This document shows, piece by piece, positions 1 through 5,689 of a stretch of DNA of 12,595 nucleotides. The position numbers were made by a program, and so were the translations under genes. Position 1 is the first letter of the stretch; every line of letters starts with the position of its first letter. The DNA lies in contig CAYFTS010000083.1 in assembly GCA_964346135.1 (NCBI GenBank), positions 1 to 12,595 of the forward strand, read 5' to 3'. Under the pieces are notes generated by a model. That model saw only the letters and a program-made list of their open reading frames with translations, ran no database searches and had not been told where the DNA came from. The stretch is from B1-G15 sp964346135. GTDB taxonomy: Archaea; Thermoproteota; Bathyarchaeia; Bathyarchaeales; Bathyarchaeaceae.

Positions 1-1106
1 TTCAAAGAGTTAAGCTCGCCTTTCATCGCCGCTAGTTCCTTTCTCAGTTCTTCAACCATTCCAGCCAAGCTCAAGTTTTGAGCTTCAAGCTGTTCCATTT
101 TGCTTCTCATTCTAACGTGGTTGTTTTCCAAGATTTCGCGCGTGAAGTTGCAACTCATGTACACATCCATTATTTCTTCAACCGCGTTTCTGTCGTAATA
201 GCTTTCCCGGCTTCCCTCTAGGGTGTGGCCCATCAACTGTTCCTTATGTTCATCGTCTATGTTCGCTCGGCGAACAACCTTTCTGAACGCTTTTCTCAAG
301 CTGTGTGTCCATATCCCTTTTTCATCCAACCCTGCCCTCCCCGCAGCTTTCTTGACAATGGCCCACGCTTCACCTTCGCTTAGCCTTGTACTTTTACGCG
401 TTATGAATAGTGGCGTGTCTTCCGCGCTTTCTTTATGGGTTTTCGCAACGTAGTTTCTTAATGCTTCCACGGCTTCGCCTTGAAGGCCTGTAAAGTAGAA
501 GGGTATGGCTACAGCCTTCAGTTTTTTGTCTAAGTCATCGGTGATCTTTAGAACCAGGGGCACCTTTGGCTCTGGGAATAGTTGGTCACGGATGTGCCCC
601 ACGTTTAGGCTGCAAGCCGCGTTTATTCTTATTCCGGATTGAAGCAGAGTTAAGAACAACGCTCGGTCACGCAAGCTTGTGGTTGCGTCCACCAGCCTGT
701 AGCTTTGCTCTTTGTCTGGCACGATCTCGTATTTAGCTTTCTTCTTGACGGTTTTAACATAATGCTTCCCTCCTCTCCGACTGTCGAACGGTAGTTGTAT
801 GCCATCTTTGTTCCGGTAGAAACTTTTGAGGGCAGCCATATACAGGTTCGCTTCACTCGGCTTTTCTCCCTTGAATGGGTTAACGTATTCCCAAACTAGA
901 TTCCGAGCCTCAAACTTGTCGAGTTCCTGAAACTGTTCTGGCGTCAACCCCGTGTCCTTGAGGAAATTGTAGAGTCTAGAGCCGTATTGGATCTTGGTTC
1001 CTTCTGGTCGGTCTTTCAGCCACTCTTTCACTCTTGGGTTTTCCATCAGCTTTTCATACTGATATTCAGCTTTCATGAACATCCCATTCTTGTCTCGTTT
1101 AGGCAT
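1..1106 (-). CDS. Tyrosine recombinase/integrase, 3' end beyond the window
   Basis: A reading frame of 368 codons without a stop runs from ATG at 1106 to the left edge, so the C-terminus is missing. It is a site-specific recombinase of the lambda-integrase (tyrosine) family, which cuts and rejoins DNA through a 3'-phosphotyrosine. The N-terminal part (about 1-115) looks like a SAM-like core-binding domain. The catalytic domain shows box I Arg160 (SGIRINAACSL), box II His268 and Arg271 (THSLRKAF), and H294 followed by the nucleophile Tyr303 or Tyr304 (GHTLEGSRESYYDR). Residues about 332-368, after the tyrosine, are Leu/Met/Glu/Lys-rich with heptad spacing, which suggests a coiled coil for multimer assembly. 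GGTGA lies 7 nt before the ATG, which decides the start. The gene points away from truD and has a TATA-like box of its own. The family call is firm; whether it belongs to a mobile element or acts as a chromosomal Xer-like enzyme cannot be told here. Confidence 0.9.
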   Translation of the reverse strand, partial: MPKRDKNGMFMKAEYQYEKLMENPRVKEWLKDRPEGTKIQYGSRLYNFLKDTGLTPEQFQELDKFEARNLVWEYVNPFKGEKPSEANLYMAALKSFYRNKDGIQLPFDSRRGGKHYVKTVKKKAKYEIVPDKEQSYRLVDATTSLRDRALFLTLLQSGIRINAACSLNVGHIRDQLFPEPKVPLVLKITDDLDKKLKAVAIPFYFTGLQGEAVEALRNYVAKTHKESAEDTPLFITRKSTRLSEGEAWAIVKKAAGRAGLDEKGIWTHSLRKAFRKVVRRANIDDEHKEQLMGHTLEGSRESYYDRNAVEEIMDVYMSCNFTREILENNHVRMRSKMEQLEAQNLSLAGMVEELRKELAAMKGELNSL

Positions 1107-1138
1107 CTCTCTTTCACCAACTATGAAAAAACGTAACT

Positions 1139-1149
1139 ATTATAAAAAG
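1139..1149 (-). promoter_or_regulatory. TATA-like box of the integrase gene
   Basis: On the minus strand this reads CTTTTTATAAT, about 35 nt before the integrase ATG. Archaeal spacing puts the transcription start near 1118, giving a short leader that includes the GGTGA ribosome-binding site. The T-tract here and the T6 run at 1125-1130 may also help end truD transcription. Confidence 0.5.
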
Positions 1150-1167
1150 ATTATCATAATTTACATG

Positions 1168-2526
1168 CTAAAAACCTGTTTTTATTAGGTTTCGCGGCTT
1201 CATAAACTCTCGTAGAAGGACAGTTGCGTAAGAACCTCGATGCAACGTGAAACTTGATCTGATCTTTCTCTTTGGAGGACTTGCTGAGTCTCTGGATGCT
1301 TCTTCCACAGAAAGATCAGTTATAGGAACTAGCACGGTTCGTAGCCTTCCAGGCGCACTTATTTCAGGTAGGGATGGAATATAAAAATCTCGGGAAACAA
1401 CATCTTCCTTTTCAAGGATTTTCCTTTCAATTTCACCTTGCACTCCTTCGGAAGGATGTTGTTTAAAGCCTATAAGCGGAACGGCAATCCGCATCTTACC
1501 CTCTTTTGACGCTTTTTTAACACTTGAAAGGGATTGAGTGGTTGCTTGCTCAAATTCATTTGTTGGAAGCCCGTGTTTATCAAGATGCACTACATAGTCT
1601 CCAACCTGTACTTCAGTGAAACCAATTTCTCGCTTCAGTCTTTGACTGAGGAACTTGTTGAAGAGGAAAGACTGATAGGCATGAACAAAAAGTCTACGCA
1701 GTTTTGAAGGCAGTTTTCTAAATGCTCCTATGAAATCATTCGACTGTTTTGCTAAGCGAACTAGCATGAGACGTTCATATTTGAGGCGGGGTGGAAAACA
1801 GCGAAGTGCTTCAACGAAGTCTTGTGTGTCTTGAAGTTGCTGTCGAGCCTGTCTTGATTCAGGATGTTCATAAGGGCTTGGCTTAGCGAGAAAAGTTAAT
1901 GCCGCCTTTTTCAAGTCGCCATGTACCAGAAGCTTGCCAACTAGATGGGTAATAGGACGAATGGTGCCGAAGCGTTGATGCCCAAAGAAGTTGGGAACTC
2001 CGCCTATACTGGATAACTCGTTTTGTATGTTTTTAACTCGCTTTTCAATCACGGAAGAAGAATGGGAGATTGTTCTGATCGTGATGTAGAAATGGTTTCC
2101 CAAGAGCAATTGAGAATAAACTCTTTCTTCAGAAAACCTTAGCGGACGAAGCGTGATATCTTTGATTTTGACTCTTGAAACCCGTTCCGGTGTGACGCCT
2201 CGAATACTGATGTGCTGGGCTGTGAATGCCTTAGCGTCCTTTATGCCTGCTATTTGGATACGCTTAGGGCTAATGCCTAACCGCCTCGCAACCTTCTTGA
2301 CTGCCAGAAAAGTGTCCCAGTCTTGTTTAACCAACACACAAATGAGATAGCGTCCATCTCCAACGGGTTGAAGAGTCTCAGTTGATGAAACTTGGGCTTT
2401 CGATCCGTCAATAAAAACTTCTTCAACCACGAAGTCCTCCGTAAACTGGCGGATTCTTCCACCAATTCCCAAGGATTGAGAGGCGTATGCTTCTATGCCA
2501 AGTATCCTCTCCAGCTTAGGAACCAT
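1168..2526 (-). CDS. truD: tRNA pseudouridine synthase TruD
   Basis: TruD/Pus7-family enzyme that converts a uridine to pseudouridine in tRNA (U13 in the best-known members; some archaeal enzymes also modify U35). Numbering from the TTG at 2529, the catalytic Asp is D98 in AGIKDAKAFTAQ (94-105). Other family signatures are NFFGHQRFG (180-188) and the conserved segment FVHAYQSFLFNKFLSQR (281-297). The RIRQFTEDFVVEE start (25-37) is also typical. The region about 180-400 holds the family-specific TRUD insertion, and the length of about 452 residues is normal for archaea. An ATG at 2526 directly follows an in-frame TTG at 2529. I prefer the ATG because family members begin at this point, but GAGG overlapping the pth2 stop is slightly better spaced for the TTG. 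Only 13-16 nt separate it from pth2, so the two are very likely co-transcribed. Confidence 0.95.
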   Translation of the reverse strand: MVPKLERILGIEAYASQSLGIGGRIRQFTEDFVVEEVFIDGSKAQVSSTETLQPVGDGRYLICVLVKQDWDTFLAVKKVARRLGISPKRIQIAGIKDAKAFTAQHISIRGVTPERVSRVKIKDITLRPLRFSEERVYSQLLLGNHFYITIRTISHSSSVIEKRVKNIQNELSSIGGVPNFFGHQRFGTIRPITHLVGKLLVHGDLKKAALTFLAKPSPYEHPESRQARQQLQDTQDFVEALRCFPPRLKYERLMLVRLAKQSNDFIGAFRKLPSKLRRLFVHAYQSFLFNKFLSQRLKREIGFTEVQVGDYVVHLDKHGLPTNEFEQATTQSLSSVKKASKEGKMRIAVPLIGFKQHPSEGVQGEIERKILEKEDVVSRDFYIPSLPEISAPGRLRTVLVPITDLSVEEASRDSASPPKRKIRSSFTLHRGSYATVLLREFMKPRNLIKTGF

Positions 2527-2542
2527 CAAACGGTTTTTCGCC

Positions 2543-2905
2543 TCAGAAAAGATTCAGTTCGCCCGTTATTTTATCCGCTTGATTGGATGGTGCGGGTCCG
2601 ATTCCTAAGCAGGTGAGTGTGCCTGGTGGAAGTTCGGTTAAGCCTCTGTCTGAAATTAGGGCAGTGGGCAACTTCAACTTTTTGGCTTTCAACTCCAGCT
2701 CCAACAACTCTTGCTCAGACGCTGCTTTAACGGCTATTTTGCATTGTCCTTCATCTATCCAAGCTTTCCACCAGTCAAGATGGTGTTTTCTAGCTTGTTC
2801 AGCCGCGGAAACCGCGGCGTGTCCAGCCTGAGCCGCGATTTTTCCCTTACTCATCTTCAAATCAACCCGCAGAACAATAACCTGTTTGTATTTAAACTCG
2901 GACAT
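2543..2905 (-). CDS. pth2: Peptidyl-tRNA hydrolase, archaeal/eukaryal type (Pth2)
   Basis: Cytosolic hydrolase that frees tRNA from peptidyl-tRNA dropped by stalled ribosomes. From ATG 2905 it has 120 residues, the normal size for Pth2. Visible hallmarks are KQVIVLRVDLKMSKGKIAAQ (7-26), GHAAV (28-32), GQCKIAVKA (53-61), the active-site stretch SDRGLTELPPGT (85-96) with Asp86 and Thr90, and the ending GIGPAPSNQADKITGELNLF (101-120). The reading frame extends upstream to a TTG at 2923, adding six residues not typical of the family, so ATG 2905 is chosen. No strong Shine-Dalgarno is seen, and a TATA-like box at 2938-2945 predicts a very short leader. It is the first gene of a pair with truD, joining two steps of tRNA maintenance. 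Confidence 0.95.
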   Translation of the reverse strand: MSEFKYKQVIVLRVDLKMSKGKIAAQAGHAAVSAAEQARKHHLDWWKAWIDEGQCKIAVKAASEQELLELELKAKKLKLPTALISDRGLTELPPGTLTCLGIGPAPSNQADKITGELNLF

Positions 2906-2937
2906 ACTGATTCCGCATCTCAATTGGTTTAGAGGAG

Positions 2938-2945
2938 ATTTAAAT
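2938..2945 (-). promoter_or_regulatory. TATA-like box of the pth2-truD pair
   Basis: ATTTAAAT on the minus strand lies about 36 nt before the pth2 ATG, inside the 67-nt gap behind the geranylgeranyl reductase gene. It predicts initiation close to 2915, so pth2-truD would have its own promoter with a leader of about ten bases. Confidence 0.45.
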
Positions 2946-2972
2946 GTTAATTCGTTATTTCAAGACATTTCT

Positions 2973-4196
2973 CTAGCTGTTTGGCGAGATGAATGAGGAA
3001 AAAACGAAGTAGAGAGCCACAATAAGCGCTGAGGGATGCTGAAGCACACGAACCAGCGAGTTTCCCTGAAAATCTAAGTCTCCAACTTCCTCAAGAACCT
3101 TGTTAACCTCAAACTTCGAGCATAAGCCAATAAACTTGTCAACCTTGTCATCGGGCAGACGGTTAAGCAGCTTCCTTATTCGATGCATCGCCGCCAAGTC
3201 AAAGCCTATCATTTTCTTCCACCGCGACTGATACTGTGATAGAAACTCCTTGGAAAAGTCGTTGTTTTTCAGAGCTTCATAAGCAACTTCCCCAGCAATT
3301 TTGGAACACAACGACCCAAAGATTATGCCGCCACCAGTTGTAGGCTTAACCTGTGAGGCAGCGTCTCCAACAACGAGAAATCCGTTTCCATAAGTTTTGG
3401 GGATTGCTCCTCCAAGTGGAATTGGGTGAAGAGAAAAACGGGTGATCTTGCTGTTTTTTAGTTTTTTGGATGCTACGGGATGATTGTGGATAAATAGACG
3501 TAAATATTTTCGAGGGTCACCAGTTTTTGCGGCTAGACCCACCTTAGCTGAGCCGTCTCTCTTTGGAATGACCCAAACAAAAAAGTTTGGAGCATATCGT
3601 CTGCCAAGATACACTTCCACCATGTCCACTTCTACATCTTTCACTTGGTCGACCTCCGCCTCTATCGCATGGACAACCATGGACTTGTCCAGCGTTTGCA
3701 ACCCAGCTTTCTTCAATAGAGTTGACGAACATCCCTCAGCGTCGATTACGAGACTGGACGCTAAGGTTTCTTTAACCCCTCTCCTCTTAATGGTGACGCC
3801 CTTAACAAAATCTGAGTCTAAAATAAATGATTCTGCCCTTGATTCCAAAAGATATCGCACTCCAGCCTTTTCGGCAAGACCTGCAAGGTGTTTATCCAAA
3901 AGTTGCCTATTGATGACATAAGTCACTGGCGAGGCGCATCTAACCGTGAACTCTTTCCCACATGGAGAATAGAAAACAGCCCCTTTAATTTCGTTCTCCA
4001 CAATTTTCTTCGGCAAACTCAAGTCTAAACGCTTTAAGCCACTGACGCTGATGTGACCTGCACAGTGTTCTGGAACCCCTATTTCCTTATGCTCCTCACA
4101 CACTATCACTTCCGCGCCCAGTTTTGCAGCTGCCATAGCTGAGAAGGAACCACACACGCTATCTCCAACCACAATGATGTCGGTTTTTTTGTTCAC
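2973..4196 (-). CDS. Geranylgeranyl reductase family FAD-dependent oxidoreductase
   Basis: A 407-residue flavoprotein of the geranylgeranyl reductase (GGR) family, which saturates isoprenoid chains of archaeal ether lipids at the membrane. The N-terminus is a dinucleotide-binding beta-alpha-beta unit (DIIVVGDSVCGSFSAMAAAKLG, residues 6-27) ending in an acidic pair, Glu34-Glu35. GVPEHCAG (40-47) carries a cysteine where known GGRs have a conserved one. FFVWVIPK (205-212) corresponds to the substrate-cavity YxWxFP motif. The second FAD signature is GDAASQVKPTTGGG (277-290). The hydrophobic tail LIVALYFVFSSFI (391-403) could dip into the membrane. Oddly, the middle Gly of GxGxxG is Ser13. The start is GTG at 4196, with GAGAGG 7 nt upstream. 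Substrate cannot be fixed from sequence: digeranylgeranylglycerophospholipid is likely, while polyprenol or a quinone side chain is possible. Confidence 0.85.
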   Translation of the reverse strand: MNKKTDIIVVGDSVCGSFSAMAAAKLGAEVIVCEEHKEIGVPEHCAGHISVSGLKRLDLSLPKKIVENEIKGAVFYSPCGKEFTVRCASPVTYVINRQLLDKHLAGLAEKAGVRYLLESRAESFILDSDFVKGVTIKRRGVKETLASSLVIDAEGCSSTLLKKAGLQTLDKSMVVHAIEAEVDQVKDVEVDMVEVYLGRRYAPNFFVWVIPKRDGSAKVGLAAKTGDPRKYLRLFIHNHPVASKKLKNSKITRFSLHPIPLGGAIPKTYGNGFLVVGDAASQVKPTTGGGIIFGSLCSKIAGEVAYEALKNNDFSKEFLSQYQSRWKKMIGFDLAAMHRIRKLLNRLPDDKVDKFIGLCSKFEVNKVLEEVGDLDFQGNSLVRVLQHPSALIVALYFVFSSFISPNS

Positions 4197-4238
4197 GCTT
4201 TTTCCTCTCTACATTAACATCTAGTCTTTCGAAAATGC

Positions 4239-4246
4239 CTTTAAAC
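4239..4246 (-). promoter_or_regulatory. TATA-like box of the geranylgeranyl reductase gene
   Basis: GTTTAAAG on the minus strand, about 45 nt before the GTG start. The expected transcription start is near 4217, leaving a leader of about 20 nt that just includes the GAGAGG ribosome-binding site at 4204-4209. Confidence 0.45.
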
Positions 4247-4396
4247 AATTCCGCTTACTATCTCTTCTCTCTCCCTTCCATCACTTCTACAAAGAGTAAA
4301 GAAAAATTCCTACATACTAAGCAACCATGATGTCAATCATCTCTCTCAGGTATATCTATATAATATTAAACTACCCTTCTTTTCTCTCGGAAAATC

Positions 4397-4437
4397 GGTT
4401 TCATATATAAACCCTAATAAAAAATATATTTTATTAG
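4397..4437. repeat. Two adjacent inverted repeats (operator candidates)
   Basis: GGTTT-7 nt-AAACC (4397-4413) is followed at once by CTAATAAAA-6 nt-TTTTATTAG (4414-4437), the latter with perfect 9-bp arms. The first encloses CATATAT and may itself act as a TATA element. Position between divergent genes suggests a regulator-binding site, but no regulator can be named. Confidence 0.5.
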
Positions 4438-4484
4438 ATTGGAATGGTGCTTCATCATAAAATTGTCGAAATGCGCGTGTGTGT

Positions 4485-4493
4485 GCATATATC
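4485..4493 (+). promoter_or_regulatory. TATA-like box of the first zinc-ribbon gene
   Basis: GCATATATC, with CTTTAAAAA directly after it as an alternative. It lies about 50 nt before the preferred ATG at 4538; initiation is expected near 4512-4520, just before the strong GGAAGAGG ribosome-binding site. It is fused to the end of the 4471-4492 alternating tract. Confidence 0.4.
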
Positions 4494-4537
4494 TTTAAAA
4501 AGAAAGTAAACTAACCTTTTAGGAAGAGGCAATGATT

Positions 4538-4675
4538 ATGGGAAACATATTCTATCGTTGCCCTAACTGTAAAGGGACCTCGATCACTTACGATTATATG
4601 TCAAGAATGCTTGTCTGCATAAAATGCCGGATCCCCTTAAAGGATTTTGAAAGACATGTTACGAAGAAGGGATGA
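4538..4675 (+). CDS. Small single zinc-ribbon protein (45 aa)
   Basis: A short gene encoding a single treble-clef or ribbon-like zinc-binding unit: CPNC at residues 8-11 and CIKC at 27-30, separated by 15 residues, with a basic tail ending HVTKKG. The strong Shine-Dalgarno GGAAGAGG (4522-4529) sits 8 nt before the ATG at 4538. Another ATG at 4532 would leave only 2 nt, so the shorter form is preferred. The function is unknown; proteins of this size and design bind nucleic acid or act as adaptors for transcription or translation complexes. The spacing of the two CxxC knuckles, the good ribosome-binding site and the upstream TATA-like box make it credible despite its size. A GC-rich palindrome begins at its stop codon and separates it from a second zinc-ribbon gene. 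Confidence 0.7.
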   Translation: MGNIFYRCPNCKGTSITYDYMSRMLVCIKCRIPLKDFERHVTKKG

Positions 4676-4688
4676 TGCGCACGCGCAT
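4675..4688. repeat. GC-rich palindrome between the two zinc-ribbon genes
   Basis: ATGCGCACGCGCAT has perfect 6-bp arms around AC and overlaps the last base of the first zinc-ribbon stop codon. It is also strictly alternating purine-pyrimidine. It could form a small RNA hairpin between the cistrons or be a DNA-binding site; related ATGCGC-type palindromes occur at 4471 and 5234. Confidence 0.5.
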
Positions 4689-4731
4689 AGACGAAAAAGC
4701 TTAACGAAATCTTGTTAGAGGAAATGCGAAA

Positions 4732-4842
4732 ATGAAGTGTCCTAGATGTGGATCAGAAATGATGGAAAAGAGGCAAAAAGGTCAAAGAAGGTCATTCTAT
4801 AAATGTCCAAATTGCCCCTACAATCTAACCAAAATGAGGTAA
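4732..4842 (+). CDS. Small zinc-ribbon protein (36 aa)
   Basis: A 36-residue frame starting MKCPRCGSEM, with CPRC at residues 3-6 and CPNC at 25-28, a basic middle (KRQKGQRR, 13-20) and the ending NLTKMR. This is a minimal zinc ribbon like those of TFIIS-type or topoisomerase-associated zinc fingers. The basic linker between the knuckles suggests nucleic-acid contact. GAGG at 4718-4721 stands 10 nt before the ATG. It follows the first zinc-ribbon gene by 56 nt on the same strand, so the two may be co-transcribed, and it converges on the SH3-like gene with a gap of 43 nt. Function unknown; its small size keeps confidence moderate, although four correctly spaced cysteines are unlikely to arise by chance. 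Confidence 0.65.
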   Translation: MKCPRCGSEMMEKRQKGQRRSFYKCPNCPYNLTKMR

Positions 4843-4885
4843 CTGTTAAGCCCTGTCCATGCATCCAATTCTTTGCCCGTAGCGC

Positions 4886-5077
4886 CTATTTCTTAGAATT
4901 GTTTTTGACTAAGAAAACGGAGGTTTTGCCGTTATGGCTCCTTTCACATTGTATCGCTACACTTTTTCCGTCTTCACTTATCCACACGACTTTGCCAACG
5001 TGTCCCTGCTCTAGATGAAACTTCCCATCCGCTGGAATCTTCACCTTATCTCCAATCTTAATTTTCATTGCCCCCAT
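4886..5077 (-). CDS. Small SH3/KOW-like beta-barrel protein
   Basis: A 63-residue protein whose core MKIKIGDKVKIPADGKFHLE, followed by QGHVGKVVWISEDGKSVAIQC, has the alternating hydrophobic strands and turn glycines of a small SH3-like or KOW-type barrel. The pattern 'GDKVxI ... GHxGKVVxI ... GKxVAI' is typical of these folds. It is lysine-rich (tail VKNNSKK), has a single cysteine and no membrane segment, and is probably cytosolic, perhaps RNA- or protein-binding. I do not recognise a named family. ATG 5077 and ATG 5068 are both possible. Neither has a well-spaced Shine-Dalgarno, so a leaderless or short-leader mRNA is likely, with TAAATATG near 5117-5124 as a possible TATA element. It runs opposite to the two zinc-ribbon genes. 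Confidence 0.65.
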   Translation of the reverse strand: MGAMKIKIGDKVKIPADGKFHLEQGHVGKVVWISEDGKSVAIQCERSHNGKTSVFLVKNNSKK

Positions 5078-5482
5078 ACTGTTCTAAACATGTGATGGTT
5101 GATTTCAAAACAACAATCATATTTACTCATGCCACGTAATTCCCTCTGAGTAACTCACTACAACTATTAAACCTTGCCTTAGCGCGCGTTTGTTAATATC
5201 GGATTTTTCCCATCCTTAATATTTTATGGAGAAATGTGCGCGCATCTCTCGCAATAGCATCATGCATGCATAAGCTAAAGAATAAAAAAATATCGGTTTT
5301 TACCTTATATTTGGCTCTTAATAGCAGCCAGAATGTTAAAAACAGGTTTTTCTAAAAACAGCGGTGAGATTCACAAAAAAAAGAGGGGAATCACGGGAGA
5401 TATCTCTACAGCGTATGGAAGAAATTAAACACAGCAAATATAAGGAAGTACACGTATACCGAATCACCTTTGAGGTGCAACA
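5078..5482. other. 405-nt intergenic region with repeats, no clear gene
   Basis: This lies between the leftward SH3-like gene and the rightward zinc-ribbon/aEF-1beta genes. It contains the palindrome TGAGTAACTCA (5147-5157), a near-duplicate AATATCGG-W-TTTT-W-CC element at 5195-5210 and 5289-5304, alternating tracts at 5182-5189, 5234-5245, 5261-5272 and 5448-5459, and the palindrome GAGATATCTC (5397-5406). A short frame from GTG 5364 or ATG 5415 ends at 5486, overlapping the next ATG as ATGA, but the likely TATA box of the next gene lies inside it. No tRNA or C/D-box signature was found. Confidence 0.6.
5436..5443 (+). promoter_or_regulatory. TATA-like box of the zinc-finger/aEF-1beta operon
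   Basis: AAATATAA, about 43 nt before the ATG at 5483. Initiation near 5464 would give a leader of about 18 nt carrying the GAGGTG ribosome-binding site at 5472-5477. Confidence 0.5.
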
Positions 5483-5674
5483 ATGAGCGAAAGAACAACC
5501 GCCACCGTAACCATCCCCACATGTACATCATGTCATCGAATTATATCGCCGGGAACCGAAGCAACCAAGTTTTCATGCTCTAACTGTGGAGAAATAATCA
5601 TTTGGCGCTGTTCTAAATGCCGAAAGTTCGGAAGACCCTATCGCTGTCCAAAATGCGGGTTCACAGGACCATAA
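5483..5674 (+). CDS. Double zinc-ribbon RNA-binding-type protein
   Basis: A 63-residue protein with four CxxC knuckles: Cys14/17, Cys32/35, Cys43/46 and Cys55/58, the last three written CSNCG, CSKC and CPKCG. This matches the archaeal small zinc-finger family (DUF1610-like, as in the haloarchaeal protein HVO_2753), described as a putative RNA-binding or translation-linked factor. The first pair probably combines with the second, and the third with the fourth, to make two ribbons. The ending RPYRCPKCGFTGP is characteristic of the family. GAGGTG lies 5 nt upstream of the ATG. It precedes aEF-1beta by 15 nt and is surely in one operon with it; this neighbourhood, common in archaea as far as I recall, suggests a role in translation. 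The exact biochemical activity is unknown. Confidence 0.9.
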   Translation: MSERTTATVTIPTCTSCHRIISPGTEATKFSCSNCGEIIIWRCSKCRKFGRPYRCPKCGFTGP

Positions 5675-5689
5675 AGAGGAAAAAGAGTT

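Larger units (their letters stand above)
4197..4537. other. Divergent intergenic region with palindromes
   Basis: This is the promoter region between the leftward geranylgeranyl reductase gene and the rightward zinc-ribbon gene. I see no convincing reading frame. It is very AT-rich between 4350 and 4440 and holds several inverted repeats: ATGATgtcaATCAT near 4327-4340, GGTTT/AAACC at 4397-4413, and CTAATAAAA/TTTTATTAG at 4414-4437. A 22-bp strictly alternating purine-pyrimidine tract follows at 4471-4492. Because both flanking genes are transcribed away from it, these repeats are more likely operators or DNA-structure elements than terminators. Confidence 0.6.

Noticed and set aside
3484..3921. 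A 145-codon open frame on the plus strand
   Set aside because: It is antisense to the geranylgeranyl reductase gene, which has clear family motifs; the frame has no recognisable domain or ribosome-binding site.
1170..5351. The 15-mer TAAAAACAGGTTTTT occurs at the truD 3' end (minus strand) and at 5337-5351 (plus strand); considered as att copies
   Set aside because: The copies are inverted relative to each other, are simple A/T-rich sequence, and truD, pth2 and the reductase lie normally between them, so chance is more likely.
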